Below are positions 25,612 through 33,037 of a stretch of 35,520 bases of DNA, in pieces. A program made the translations under genes and the position numbers. The DNA is taken from positions 1 through 35,520 of the forward strand of contig DATIPQ010000157.1 of the NCBI GenBank assembly GCA_035471785.1, given 5' to 3'. Positions within the stretch are counted from its first letter, which is position 1; each line of letters begins with the position of its first letter. Below the pieces are notes generated by a model. That model did not search any database. It was not told where the DNA came from and saw only the letters and a program-made list of their open reading frames with translations. This stretch comes from Acidobacteriota bacterium. GTDB lineage: Bacteria > Acidobacteriota > UBA6911 > RPQK01 > DATIPO01.

Positions 25612-26265
25612 TTGCCTGATAAGGATGCGACGCTGCGCGTCAACGAGATTTTCTTCAGCATTCAGGGCGAGTCGAGCTATGCCGGACGCCCTTGCAGCTT
25701 CGTGCGTCTAACCGGCTGCAACCTGCGCTGCGTGTGGTGCGACACCGAGTATGCCTTCTATGAGGGACGCGAGATGGGGCTGGAGGAGATCATCGCTCAG
25801 GTTGAGGGCCACGGCTGCCGGCTGGTGGAAGTGACGGGAGGAGAACCGCTGCTGCAAGGCAACGTCCACCGGCTCATCGAGCGGCTGTTGGACTCGGGCA
25901 AGCAGGTGCTGGTGGAGACCGGCGGCGGAGTCGACATCTCCTCCGTCCATCCTCAGGCCGTGCTGATTTACGACGTCAAGTGCCCCGACAGCGGCATGGC
26001 CGCCAAGAACCGCTGGGAGAACCTCGATCTGCTGCGTCCTCAGGACGAGATCAAGTTCGTGCTGGCCTCGCGCCGCGACTATGAGTGGGCCCGCCAGTTG
26101 GTGCGCCAGCGGGGGCTGGCCGAGCGCCACGCCATCCATTTCTCGCCCGTCTGGGATGGATTGCCTCCCGCTCTTCTGGCCGACTGGATTCTCCAGGACG
26201 GCCTGCCGGTGCGGATGCAGTTGCAGGTGCACAAGGTGCTGTGGGGCGACGTGCCGGGACGCTAG
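25612..26265 (+). CDS. queE: 7-carboxy-7-deazaguanine synthase
   Basis: Radical-SAM enzyme that converts carboxytetrahydropterin to 7-carboxy-7-deazaguanine in queuosine synthesis. The 217-residue product has NEIFFSIQGESSYAGRPC, the cluster motif CNLRCVWCDT (Cys36, Cys40, Cys43), EVTGGEPLLQ, VETGGG and YDVKCPDSG; the length is normal. The only usable in-frame start is TTG at 25612, close behind GAAGGGG; the nearby ATG at 25580 is out of frame. No queC, queD or queF is in the window. trmL follows after a 125 bp repeat element. Confidence 0.93.
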   Translation: MPDKDATLRVNEIFFSIQGESSYAGRPCSFVRLTGCNLRCVWCDTEYAFYEGREMGLEEIIAQVEGHGCRLVEVTGGEPLLQGNVHRLIERLLDSGKQVLVETGGGVDISSVHPQAVLIYDVKCPDSGMAAKNRWENLDLLRPQDEIKFVLASRRDYEWARQLVRQRGLAERHAIHFSPVWDGLPPALLADWILQDGLPVRMQLQVHKVLWGDVPGR

Positions 26266-26389
26266 GCTGCGCAACTGCCAAACTCCAACGTCCCAAATCG
26301 CAATCGGCGGGGGACAGTATCCGGGTTGAAGCCTATTATGGCCGCGGCGCCTTGGAGGTTGGTTGTTGGTTCTTGGAAGTTGCGTAGCC
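26265..26389. repeat. MITE-like element with 25 bp terminal inverted repeats
   Basis: The left arm (26265-26289) and the reverse complement of the right arm (26365-26389) match at 20 of 25 positions, beginning GGCTGCGCAACTGCCAA and GGCTACGCAACTTCCAA respectively. The arms are CCAA/TTGG-rich and the 75 bp centre has no gene. The element spans exactly from the last base of the queE stop codon to one base before the trmL ATG. No target duplication could be assigned. Confidence 0.55.
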
Positions 26390-26390
26390 C

Positions 26391-26849
26391 ATGCGAATTG
26401 CCCTGGTTCATCCTCAAATCCCGCCCAATACCGGCAATGTGGCCCGCCTTTGCGCCGCCACCCGGACGCCTCTGCACCTGGTGCGTCCGCTTGGATTCAA
26501 GATCAGCGACCGTCACCTCAAGAGGGCCGGGCTGGACTACTGGGAGTTTCTTGATCTCATCGTCCATGACGATCTGGAATCGTTCCTGGCGGCGGTCCCC
26601 GAAACATCGCTGGCGTTCTTTTCCAAGAAGGCCGGGCCCAGCTATGTCAGGGCCGATTTGAGCGGCGACGTGACCCTCGTGTTCGGCTCCGAGACTGAGG
26701 GGCTGCCCCGGGAGCTCTGGGATCGTTTTGGCCGGCGTTTTTGGCGCATTCCACTGCTGCATCCGGGCGTACGCAGCCTCAACCTGTCGAGTGCGGTGGC
26801 GGCGGCCGCCTACGAAGCCCTGCGCCAGCAGAAACGCCTGAACTCCTAG
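26391..26849 (+). CDS. trmL: tRNA (cytidine/uridine-34-2'-O)-methyltransferase
   Basis: SPOUT-class enzyme that 2'-O-methylates the wobble base of tRNA-Leu isoacceptors. The 152-residue product has the family N-terminus MRIALVHPQIPPNTGNVARL, then LVRPLGF, the SAM-knot motifs LVFGSETEGLP and IPLLHPGVRSLNLSSAVAAA. The last motif is usually IPMLPGVRSLNLSNAV, so an extra His precedes PGVRS here. It is a single SPOUT domain of typical size. Its ATG follows the repeat element directly, so any ribosome site (GGAAG) is inside the element's right arm. Confidence 0.92.
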   Translation: MRIALVHPQIPPNTGNVARLCAATRTPLHLVRPLGFKISDRHLKRAGLDYWEFLDLIVHDDLESFLAAVPETSLAFFSKKAGPSYVRADLSGDVTLVFGSETEGLPRELWDRFGRRFWRIPLLHPGVRSLNLSSAVAAAAYEALRQQKRLNS

Positions 26850-26934
26850 GGCCACCAGGTGGCCAACAAGTCCACACACGAATCAAGTTTCAGCGACCGC
26901 GCTAAAGGCCTCATCGCTCTCGGCGGTATGAGGC
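26850..26934. terminator. Two inverted repeats between convergent trmL and ftcD
   Basis: GGCCACC-A-GGTGGCC (26850-26864) starts directly after the trmL stop codon. GCCTCAT and ATGAGGC (26908-26914 and 26928-26934) form a 7 bp stem with a 13 nt loop just beyond the ftcD stop. Neither has a T-tract. They are placed as bidirectional 3'-end structures, but function is inferred from position only. Confidence 0.35.
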
Positions 26935-26940
26935 TGCTCG

Positions 26941-27894
26941 CTATTCTTGGCGGGAGCCGAGGATGACTTCGGCGATGCGCTTTTCAATCAGCCGGGAGGG
27001 GGTGAAGTCGAGCAGCTTCATGTGTTCGGCGTCGCCCTCGGCCAGGGCGGCGGAAGGGATGAGGCCCACCAGTTCGCTGCTCTCGGCCTCCGTGCCCATC
27101 TCGGCGGCCAGCCGTTGGACTTGGTCGAAGGCCGCACGCGGGGTGGTTTGGGCGAAATCGTAGAGGTTCATGGAGACCTGCACCCGCTTGCGGGCGGCGA
27201 TGTGCAGTCCCAACGCCTGCACTCCGGGCGGTCCGCCGTCGCGGGTGCGGATACGGGCGGCGATGGCCCGTGCGACATCCATGGAGGCGTCTTTCAGGTA
27301 GACGTTGAAAGCGATAAGCAGCGCGCGCGCCCCGATGCAGACGGCTCCGCCGGAAGGGTGGATTCGATCGGGCCCGAAATCGGGCCGGCGTCCGGGACGG
27401 CTGGAGATCTCTTCCCGCAGCGACTCGAATCCGCCCTGACGGATGGGGGCCAGAAAGCGGCGGTCGGGACGCTGAGCGGCCGCTCCGTAGAGGTAGACGG
27501 GCAGTTTGTAGGCTTCGGCCGTCCGTTGGGCCAGTTGGCGGGCCTGGGTCACGCATTGATCGAGCAGCACGCCGCGCAGGGGGACCAGTGGGATGACGTC
27601 GGCAGCTCCGATTCTGGGGTGGACGCCCTTGTGCTGGCGCAGGTCGATTCGCTTGAGGGCTTCGCCGATGAGTCCCAAAGCGGCCTCCGTCACGACCTCA
27701 GGAAGGGCGGCCAGCGTAATCACCGAACGGTTGTGGTCTGCGTCCGAGGAGATGTCGAGCAGCCAACTGGCCTCCTCGATCTCGGCGGCGGCGGCCACGG
27801 CCCGCACCAGCTCGGCGTTCCGCCCCTCGCTGACGTTGGCCACGCACTCTACCAGCCTCATGGGCAGGCCCCGCGGCCAAGAATCAGTTGTCAT
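26941..27894 (-). CDS. ftcD: Glutamate formimidoyltransferase
   Basis: Transfers the formimino group of formiminoglutamate to tetrahydrofolate in histidine degradation. The product (up to 317 residues) has MRLVECVANVSEGRN, DADHNRSVIT, KGVHPRIGAADVIP with catalytic-type His residues, VYLYGAAA, GPDRIHPSGGAVCIGAR, and the C-terminal VQVSMNLYDF. Only the transferase part is present; the cyclodeaminase domain of the animal enzyme is absent, as is usual in bacteria. ATG 27894 has a GGAG site 8 nt upstream and overlaps the transporter stop by 11 bp; ATG 27861 gives the classical family N-terminus. No hut genes are nearby, so a broader folate role is also possible. Confidence 0.9.
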   Translation of the reverse strand: MTTDSWPRGLPMRLVECVANVSEGRNAELVRAVAAAAEIEEASWLLDISSDADHNRSVITLAALPEVVTEAALGLIGEALKRIDLRQHKGVHPRIGAADVIPLVPLRGVLLDQCVTQARQLAQRTAEAYKLPVYLYGAAAQRPDRRFLAPIRQGGFESLREEISSRPGRRPDFGPDRIHPSGGAVCIGARALLIAFNVYLKDASMDVARAIAARIRTRDGGPPGVQALGLHIAARKRVQVSMNLYDFAQTTPRAAFDQVQRLAAEMGTEAESSELVGLIPSAALAEGDAEHMKLLDFTPSRLIEKRIAEVILGSRQE

Positions 27895-29215
27895 GGGCCG
27901 GCTCCGGCTCCCGTTCGAAGCGCAAGTCTGTGATTTGGAATCCTTTAATGCCCAGCACCCGCACCTTGAAACGTCCGCCGACTACGACTTCGTCGCCGAC
28001 TTCCGCGGTGCGTCCCAGCAGCATCAGCACGTGGCCGGCGACGGTGTCGTTTTCGTCGTCGGCCAAGTCCAGGCCCAGCTCCTCTTCCAGCTCTGAGAGC
28101 AGGGTTCGTCCGTGCACCAGATAGACGTCGCGGTCGATGGGTCGGATGTCGGGGGCGGGAGCGGCGGGATCGAACTCGTCCTGTATTTCGCCCACCAGTT
28201 CTTCCAGGATGTCCTCCAAAGTGACGATGCCGACGGTGGATCCGTACTCGTCGACCGCCACCGCCAGGTGGGTGCGGGTGCGGCGGAACTCGGGCAGCAG
28301 CGACTTGATGGGCTTGCTGTCGGGCACGAAGTGGACGGGCCTGCGGGCCATCGAGAGTTCGAAGTCTTCCCCCAGTTCGCGCATCATCCAGAACATGTCC
28401 TTGGTGTGGATCACGCCTTTGACGCTCTCCAGGGAGCCGTCGCAGAGCAGGTAGCGGGTGTGTTTGCGGTCGCGGGCCAGGGCCAGGTTTTCGTCCAGCG
28501 ACTTTTGGGCGTCGAGAAAGACCACCTCGGGTGAAGGCACCATGACCTGCCGCACCGAGCGGTCGGAGAAAGAAAGAACCCGCTCCAGCAGTTTGCGCTC
28601 GTCGCCCTCCAGGATGCCCTCCTTGTGGGAATGGGCCAGGATCATCTTCAGCTCTTCTTCAGAATGGGCTTCTTCTTGCTCTCCTGCCGGAGTGACGCCG
28701 ATGGAGCGCAGCAGCACGTTGGCCGTGCCGTTGAGGCTCCAGATGAAGGGATAGGTGAGCTTGTAGAAGAAATGCATCAGCCCCGAACCCCACAGCAGGA
28801 CGGGTTCGGCCCGCTGGATGGCCAGCGACTTGGGGGCAAGTTCACCCAGGACGATATGGAGAAAGGTGATGAGCATGAAGGCCCCCACGGCTGCCACCGA
28901 GTGAGAAAAGGCCGCTCCCCACGGTCCCAGGGCCTGTACGACGGGTTCGAAAAGACGGGCGAAGGCGGGCTCGCCGATCCATCCCAATCCCAGGCTGGCC
29001 AGGGTGATGCCCAGTTGGGTGGCGGAAAGATACTCGTCCATGTTGTCGATCATTCGCCGAGCGCTGGCGGCTCTTCTGCGTCCCTGATGGATCATTTCCT
29101 GAATCCGCGTCCGGCGCACCTTGACGATGGCGAACTCGGAAGCCACGAAGTATCCATTGAGGAAGACCAGAAAGAGGGCGATGGCGATCAGCAGCCATTG
29201 GTCCACTTCATCCAT
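27884..29215 (-). CDS. CNNM/CorC-type (HlyC) membrane protein with CBS domains
   Basis: A 443-residue product. The N-terminal DUF21 membrane domain (about 1-190) has the [18 protein letters not shown] start, [13 protein letters not shown] and [14 protein letters not shown]. It is followed by [17 protein letters not shown], then a CBS pair (about 215-335, [16 protein letters not shown] and [18 protein letters not shown]) and a CorC_HlyC domain (about 350-435, [15 protein letters not shown]). Such proteins are Mg2+/Co2+ transport or efflux factors; 'hemolysin' in older names is misleading. Start ATG 29215 lies about 11 nt after a TATAAG/TAAGAT hexamer. It overlaps ftcD, which is expressed with it. 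Confidence 0.93.
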   Translation of the reverse strand: MDEVDQWLLIAIALFLVFLNGYFVASEFAIVKVRRTRIQEMIHQGRRRAASARRMIDNMDEYLSATQLGITLASLGLGWIGEPAFARLFEPVVQALGPWGAAFSHSVAAVGAFMLITFLHIVLGELAPKSLAIQRAEPVLLWGSGLMHFFYKLTYPFIWSLNGTANVLLRSIGVTPAGEQEEAHSEEELKMILAHSHKEGILEGDERKLLERVLSFSDRSVRQVMVPSPEVVFLDAQKSLDENLALARDRKHTRYLLCDGSLESVKGVIHTKDMFWMMRELGEDFELSMARRPVHFVPDSKPIKSLLPEFRRTRTHLAVAVDEYGSTVGIVTLEDILEELVGEIQDEFDPAAPAPDIRPIDRDVYLVHGRTLLSELEEELGLDLADDENDTVAGHVLMLLGRTAEVGDEVVVGGRFKVRVLGIKGFQITDLRFEREPEPAHDN

Positions 29216-29239
29216 GATTCCCTCATCTTATAGCATGAA

Positions 29240-29268
29240 GGGACCGGCAAACGGTCCCCCGCTATAAT
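29240..29268. promoter_or_regulatory. Operator-like inverted repeat and -10 box between divergent genes
   Basis: GGGACCG-GCAAA-CGGTCCC (29240-29258) is a perfect 7 bp inverted repeat. On the plus strand it is followed by TATAAT (29263-29268), which ends 6 nt before ATG 29275. On the minus strand CTTATA (29227-29232, read TATAAG) precedes ATG 29215. The palindrome occupies the -35 region of the plus promoter and could serve both directions. Confidence 0.45.
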
Positions 29269-29274
29269 GGGGGC

Positions 29275-30159
29275 ATGCTTGGACACGGCGCCGGAAAGGC
29301 GCGCCGCGGTACAGCCCGGCGGACTCTGGGGACGGTTGCTTTGGCGGCCTGGGCGGCGCTGCATCTGGCACCGTCACTTCCAACGGGATGCAGCCAGCCG
29401 TCCGCACAGCCGGCGGGTTCAGCGGCCGCCTTCGATCATGCCCATCCGGTCTGGCAGCAGGTGCTGCAAGAACACGTTTCTCCCCAGGGGCGCAGCACCG
29501 TCTTCGACTACCGGGCCCTGAGCAGCCGCCGCTCCCGCTTCGACGCTTACCTCGAGCAGCTCTCCTCCGTCACCCGCCACAAGTTCCAGAGCTGGAGCGA
29601 AGCCCGGCAATTGGCTTTTCTCATCAACGCCTACAACGCTTTCACGGTGGAATGGATTGTGCGTCATTGGCCGGTGGGGTCGATCCGCGATACGGCGGAC
29701 AACCCCTGGGCGGTGGAGTTCATCCACCTGCTGGGGGATCGGTGCTCGCTGGATCAGATCGAGCACCAGATGATCCGTCCCGTCTATGAGGAGCCGCTCG
29801 TTCATTTCGCCGTCAACTGCGCTTCGGTCGGCTGTCCGGCGCTGAGGAAGGAAGCATACACGGCCGAGAGGCTGGACGGGCAGCTTGAGGATGCGGCCCG
29901 CTCCTTCCTGCGCGACCGGCAGCAAAACCGAATCGAGGGGGACGTCCTCTACCTGTCGTCTCTTTTCAAGTGGTACTCTGAGGACTTCGAGAAACGCTAC
30001 GGAGGCGTGCTGCCTTTCGTGGCCGAACGCATCACGGACGAGGCCGAGGCGGCCCGGCGCATCCGCCAGGGACAGTTGGAAGTGCGCTACGTCGACTACG
30101 ACTGGTCTCTCAACGCTCCTGCCCAGGCCTCCTCCTCCAGCCCGGAGAGGCGCCCATGA
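29275..30159 (+). CDS. DUF547 domain protein, exported
   Basis: A 294-residue product. The N-terminus is very basic with ARRTLGTVALAAWAALHLAP, a Sec or possibly Tat-type signal, followed by SLPTGCSQ; that Cys is not in a good lipobox (Pro at -3). The DUF547 core (about 75-225) contains ARQLAFLINAYNAFTVEWI, the DNPWAVEFIHLLG region, and HFAVNCASVGCPALRKEAY, which are the family's conserved blocks. DUF547 has no firm biochemical role, though papain-like similarity has been proposed. TATAAT ends 6 nt before the ATG with no Shine-Dalgarno, so the mRNA is probably leaderless. Its stop overlaps the next ATG (ATGA). Confidence 0.85.
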   Translation: MLGHGAGKARRGTARRTLGTVALAAWAALHLAPSLPTGCSQPSAQPAGSAAAFDHAHPVWQQVLQEHVSPQGRSTVFDYRALSSRRSRFDAYLEQLSSVTRHKFQSWSEARQLAFLINAYNAFTVEWIVRHWPVGSIRDTADNPWAVEFIHLLGDRCSLDQIEHQMIRPVYEEPLVHFAVNCASVGCPALRKEAYTAERLDGQLEDAARSFLRDRQQNRIEGDVLYLSSLFKWYSEDFEKRYGGVLPFVAERITDEAEAARRIRQGQLEVRYVDYDWSLNAPAQASSSSPERRP

Positions 30160-30428
30160 GCGATGACGATTTCGTGCAGTTCAAACTCACCTACGACCCG
30201 GCCCAAATCGCCGTCCTCAAGTCGGTGCTGGAAGATCAGGAGATTCCCTACTTCGTGCAAGGCGAGAACTTCGCCACGCTCTATCCCACCACCCCTTTCT
30301 TGAGCGGCTTCCGTCTCAGAGTCCACAAGCAGAATGAGGCGCGGGTTCGGGAGCTTCTCGACAAGCTGGTGGAAGAGATCGAGCCTCTGGACGAAGAGGC
30401 GATGGACGAGGACGAAGGCTCCGCCTGA
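30156..30428 (+). CDS. DUF2007-like small protein
   Basis: A 90-residue acidic protein. Residues 7-75 match the DUF2007 pattern of two beta-alpha-beta units: VQFKLTYDPAQIAVLKSVLED, then EIPYFVQGENFATLYP, and FRLRVHKQNEARVRELL. This family is a putative signal-transducing, ACT-like or PII-like small domain. The last 20 residues are almost all Glu and Asp. The 4 bp overlap with the DUF547 gene indicates coupling. Its stop lies 3 bp from that of the convergent glycosylase. Function unknown. Confidence 0.78.
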   Translation: MSDDDFVQFKLTYDPAQIAVLKSVLEDQEIPYFVQGENFATLYPTTPFLSGFRLRVHKQNEARVRELLDKLVEEIEPLDEEAMDEDEGSA

Positions 30429-30431
30429 GGG

Positions 30432-31352
30432 TCAGGAGCGCTCGGCGTAGTAGAGGCTGCCCGATTCCTTGAGCTTGCTGCGGACGGCCTGCATGTCCTC
30501 CCACACCGGACGCTTGCCGCTGGGATTGCGCAGCAGGTAGGAGGGGTGGAAAGTGGGCATGAGGGGGATGCCGTGGAAGTCGTGGAAGCGTCCTCTCAGC
30601 GACGAGATGGGCGTTTCGGTCTGCAGCAGCGTCTGGGCGGCATAGCGTCCCAAGGCCACGATCACCAGCGGCTCGACGGCCTGGATCTGTTTGTAGAGGA
30701 AGGGACCGCACTGCTCTACTTCCTCAGGCAGCGGGTCGCGGTTGTCGGGAGGGCGGCACTTGAGGATGTTGGCCACGTAGACCTGGTCGCGGTAGAGATC
30801 GATGGCCCGGATGATCTTGCTCAGCAGCTTGCCGGCGGCGCCCACGAAGGGCAAGCCCAATTCGTCCTCTTCAGATCCCGGCGCTTCACCCACGAAGAGC
30901 AGGTCGGCCGATGGATCCCCGACGCCGAAGACAAGCTGAGTGCGTGTCTGGGAGAGAGGGCAGCGCGTGCAGTCCCCCAGGATACGGCGCACTTCTTCCA
31001 TCTCGATGGGTTCGGCGGGCAGTTCGGGTACGGAGGTAAACATAGACATGGAATCCTCGCTGAGGGAAGGGGCTTTCTCCTGCGCTGATGAGGCTTGGGC
31101 CGATGAGGTCCGGGGCGGCGAGGCCGCAGGGCCGGTCGGCTTGTCTGCGGCCTCGAAGAGGTCGGCTTGGCCCTCCTCCTGTTGGGGGGGAAGGGCATCG
31201 AGAAAGGCGGGATCGGCGGCCTGGTCTTCCCAGGGGGCGACCAGATCGCCCCGGGAACTGCTTTTCGTGGCCGACGCCCCCGGCGCAGGGATTCGCAGGT
31301 GGGTGACGCCCAACTCGGCGAAGAACTCCAGGTGGTCGGCCAGTTCCTTCAT
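30432..31352 (-). CDS. Family 4 uracil-DNA glycosylase (4Fe-4S)
   Basis: Excises uracil from DNA to start base excision repair. Residues of about 118-306 are the catalytic domain: LLFVGEAPGSEEDELGLPFVG (motif 1, split here as GEAPG and GLPFVG), KCRPPDNRDP, and HPSYLLR (motif 2). Four cysteines for the iron-sulfur cluster are at 128, 131, 199 and 215. A helix at 1-25 and a Pro/Ala/Ser-rich, probably disordered linker (26-115) precede it, longer than in archaeal relatives. The start at 31352 overlaps the GTPase stop by 4 bp, so the two are co-translated. Confidence 0.93.
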   Translation of the reverse strand: MKELADHLEFFAELGVTHLRIPAPGASATKSSSRGDLVAPWEDQAADPAFLDALPPQQEEGQADLFEAADKPTGPAASPPRTSSAQASSAQEKAPSLSEDSMSMFTSVPELPAEPIEMEEVRRILGDCTRCPLSQTRTQLVFGVGDPSADLLFVGEAPGSEEDELGLPFVGAAGKLLSKIIRAIDLYRDQVYVANILKCRPPDNRDPLPEEVEQCGPFLYKQIQAVEPLVIVALGRYAAQTLLQTETPISSLRGRFHDFHGIPLMPTFHPSYLLRNPSGKRPVWEDMQAVRSKLKESGSLYYAERS

Positions 31353-32449
31353 GGGCTCGTTTCTCCGGGGGCGTTGGGCAGGGGTTCCCAGGGCGCCAGG
31401 TTGCCGGTTCTCAGCACTTCCCGGGTGCTTTCGAAGTAGCGTACGGCCAGCCGTCCCATCAGGTAAGTGAAGCTTCCGCCCAGCATGACTCCGATGAGTT
31501 TCTTTTGACGCGGATACTTCTGGCGCAACTTATGTCCCATCTGGCGGGCCAGAATCCCGGCCGTCAGCATGGGAAGCAGCTCGCGCGCCCGATCCCGGTT
31601 GAGTTCGCATCCGAAGGCCCGGGCGATCCTGAGGATCATAGCCGTCTGAATGGCCGCGTTGGGCAGCAGGTCGCTGACCGGAATGGGAACGATGCCTACC
31701 AGACCGACCGCGAAAGCGGCCTGAGTAATGATGCCCCGGCATAGCGTGCTGCGGAACTCGGGAAAGCTCTGCGCCAGCGGGTAAAGCGCCTTGGGACAAG
31801 CGGTGACCATGGCCTTGAGCAGGTTGTCGAGGGTGGAGGGGTCGTAAACCGAGGTGGAAAAGACGCTGCTGCGCAGGACGCTCTTGGCCTCTTTGACACG
31901 ATCTCCAGCATTGTCGACCAGGTCGATCTTGTTGAGGACGACCAGGATGGGCTTGTCCAGCTCGCGCAGTTTCTCGAGGATCTGCTGGGTCAGGTCGGAA
32001 ACGCCATAGCGGGCGTCCAGCACCAGCACGATCAGGTCGGCTTCGGCCATCTCGGGCGGGGTGCGGTCGCTGCCGTAGCCCAGGAATTCCTCCAGTCCCG
32101 GCGTTTCCACCACCGTGAAGATGGGATCGGCGTCGCGGGCTTTCTTCTGCAGGATGGCGCCGAGCAGGGAGGTCTTGCCGGTCTGAGAAGGTCCGGTGAC
32201 GGCGATCTGAACCAGTCGCTCCGACTGGATGTCTTTCCACTGGGCCCGAACCACCTCCAGGATCTTCTGCATGTTGTCGCCCTCTTCGGGCAACGTATCG
32301 ATCACTTGCTTGAGGCGGTAGCGGAACTCCTCGGGGAAGAATACCAGGGCCTGGTCGAGAAACTCCAGCAGCCGCGGTGGTGCGTCTTGGCGCAGCTTGG
32401 CGAAGACGTCGATTTCGTGGGGCAGCCTGCGTTCGGTCGTTTGGTGCAT
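31349..32449 (-). CDS. Era-like GTPase with DUF697 membrane-associated domain
   Basis: A 366-residue product. The GTPase domain (about 80-225) has G1 GPSQTGKTS (86-94), a G3 box reading ETPG (115-118) instead of DxxG, G4 NKID (173-176) and a G5-like SSVFSTS. The C-terminal part (about 235-340) contains LVGIVPIPVSDLLPNAAIQ and GVMLGGSFTYLMG, the DUF697/YcjF-type helical region that can associate with membranes. The Asp-to-Glu change in G3 affects a residue that coordinates Mg2+ through water. It lies 7 bp after the JAMM gene and overlaps the glycosylase start. A stress or envelope role is inferred from the family. Confidence 0.82.
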   Translation of the reverse strand: MHQTTERRLPHEIDVFAKLRQDAPPRLLEFLDQALVFFPEEFRYRLKQVIDTLPEEGDNMQKILEVVRAQWKDIQSERLVQIAVTGPSQTGKTSLLGAILQKKARDADPIFTVVETPGLEEFLGYGSDRTPPEMAEADLIVLVLDARYGVSDLTQQILEKLRELDKPILVVLNKIDLVDNAGDRVKEAKSVLRSSVFSTSVYDPSTLDNLLKAMVTACPKALYPLAQSFPEFRSTLCRGIITQAAFAVGLVGIVPIPVSDLLPNAAIQTAMILRIARAFGCELNRDRARELLPMLTAGILARQMGHKLRQKYPRQKKLIGVMLGGSFTYLMGRLAVRYFESTREVLRTGNLAPWEPLPNAPGETSP

Positions 32450-32456
32450 GCTTGGA

Positions 32457-32912
32457 TCACCTTCCCAGGCGGGATGAACGCTCCCGCCGGTAGTTCACTT
32501 CTCGGAATCCCATTCTAACCCATCGCCAACAGCGTATCGAGGGCGGCTCCTGAGCCAGCGAAATGATCCAGTAGGTTGCTTCCGGGTAGCGAAACTCGTC
32601 GATGTCGAGCTGGGAAGGGACAGCCGGGGAAGCGGGATGGGAATGGTAGATCCCCATCAGGCGGCGCGGGGACCCCCGCAGTTGGCGGAAGAAGTTGAAG
32701 AGGTCTTGGGGGGCCACTTCGAAGCGGGTGGGCGAGGCCGCCGCGTTGGTCATGGGGACGGCTTGATCGATGCGGCCGTCCCTTCCCGTCAGAAATCCGC
32801 AGCACTCCAAAGGCGCCTGTTGCCGGGCCTGCCCCACCATCAGATCGAGCACGTCCGTGCAAATGGCCACGTCTTCCGGCTCCAAACCTTTCCCTCCCTG
32901 ATCCGCGCTCAT
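32457..32912 (-). CDS. JAMM/MPN+ metallopeptidase
   Basis: A 151-residue zinc peptidase of the Mov34/M67 type. Glu36 stands in LECCGFLTGR. The metal motif HSHPASPAVPSQLD gives His90, His92, Ser100 and Asp103, so all catalytic residues are present. Bacterial members cleave C-terminal extensions or isopeptide-like bonds of ubiquitin-fold sulfur carriers (ThiS/MoaD/CysO types), but no such carrier gene is in the window. ATG 32912 has GGAG 6 nt upstream and is chosen over the longer open frame to 32978. It is followed 7 bp later by the GTPase gene. Confidence 0.88.
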   Translation of the reverse strand: MSADQGGKGLEPEDVAICTDVLDLMVGQARQQAPLECCGFLTGRDGRIDQAVPMTNAAASPTRFEVAPQDLFNFFRQLRGSPRRLMGIYHSHPASPAVPSQLDIDEFRYPEATYWIISLAQEPPSIRCWRWVRMGFREVNYRRERSSRLGR

Positions 32913-33001
32913 CCGCTTCTCCAAGCTACCAGTAAGACCAGCCAATGCCGTCCTTCCAAACTGGACGCTCCATCCCAAGCCGGGTGGAAGCGCCTCCCCG
33001 C

Positions 33002-33031
33002 GGCCCTCCTACGCCAAGGCTATAGAGGGCC
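33002..33031. repeat. Short palindromic repeat, copy 3
   Basis: CGCCAAGGCTATAGAGGGC (33012-33030) is enclosed by a 7 bp stem, GGCCCTC (33002-33008) pairing with GAGGGCC (33025-33031). It sits 7 bp beyond the priA stop codon. The remaining 32913-33037 gap shows no gene. Confidence 0.7.
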
Positions 33032-33037
33032 TGCCGC

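Noticed and set aside
29275-29400. Lipoprotein anchor (lipobox) for the DUF547 protein at LPTGC
   Set aside because: Pro at position -3 is not accepted in the usual lipobox; an ordinary Sec or Tat-type signal fits as well.
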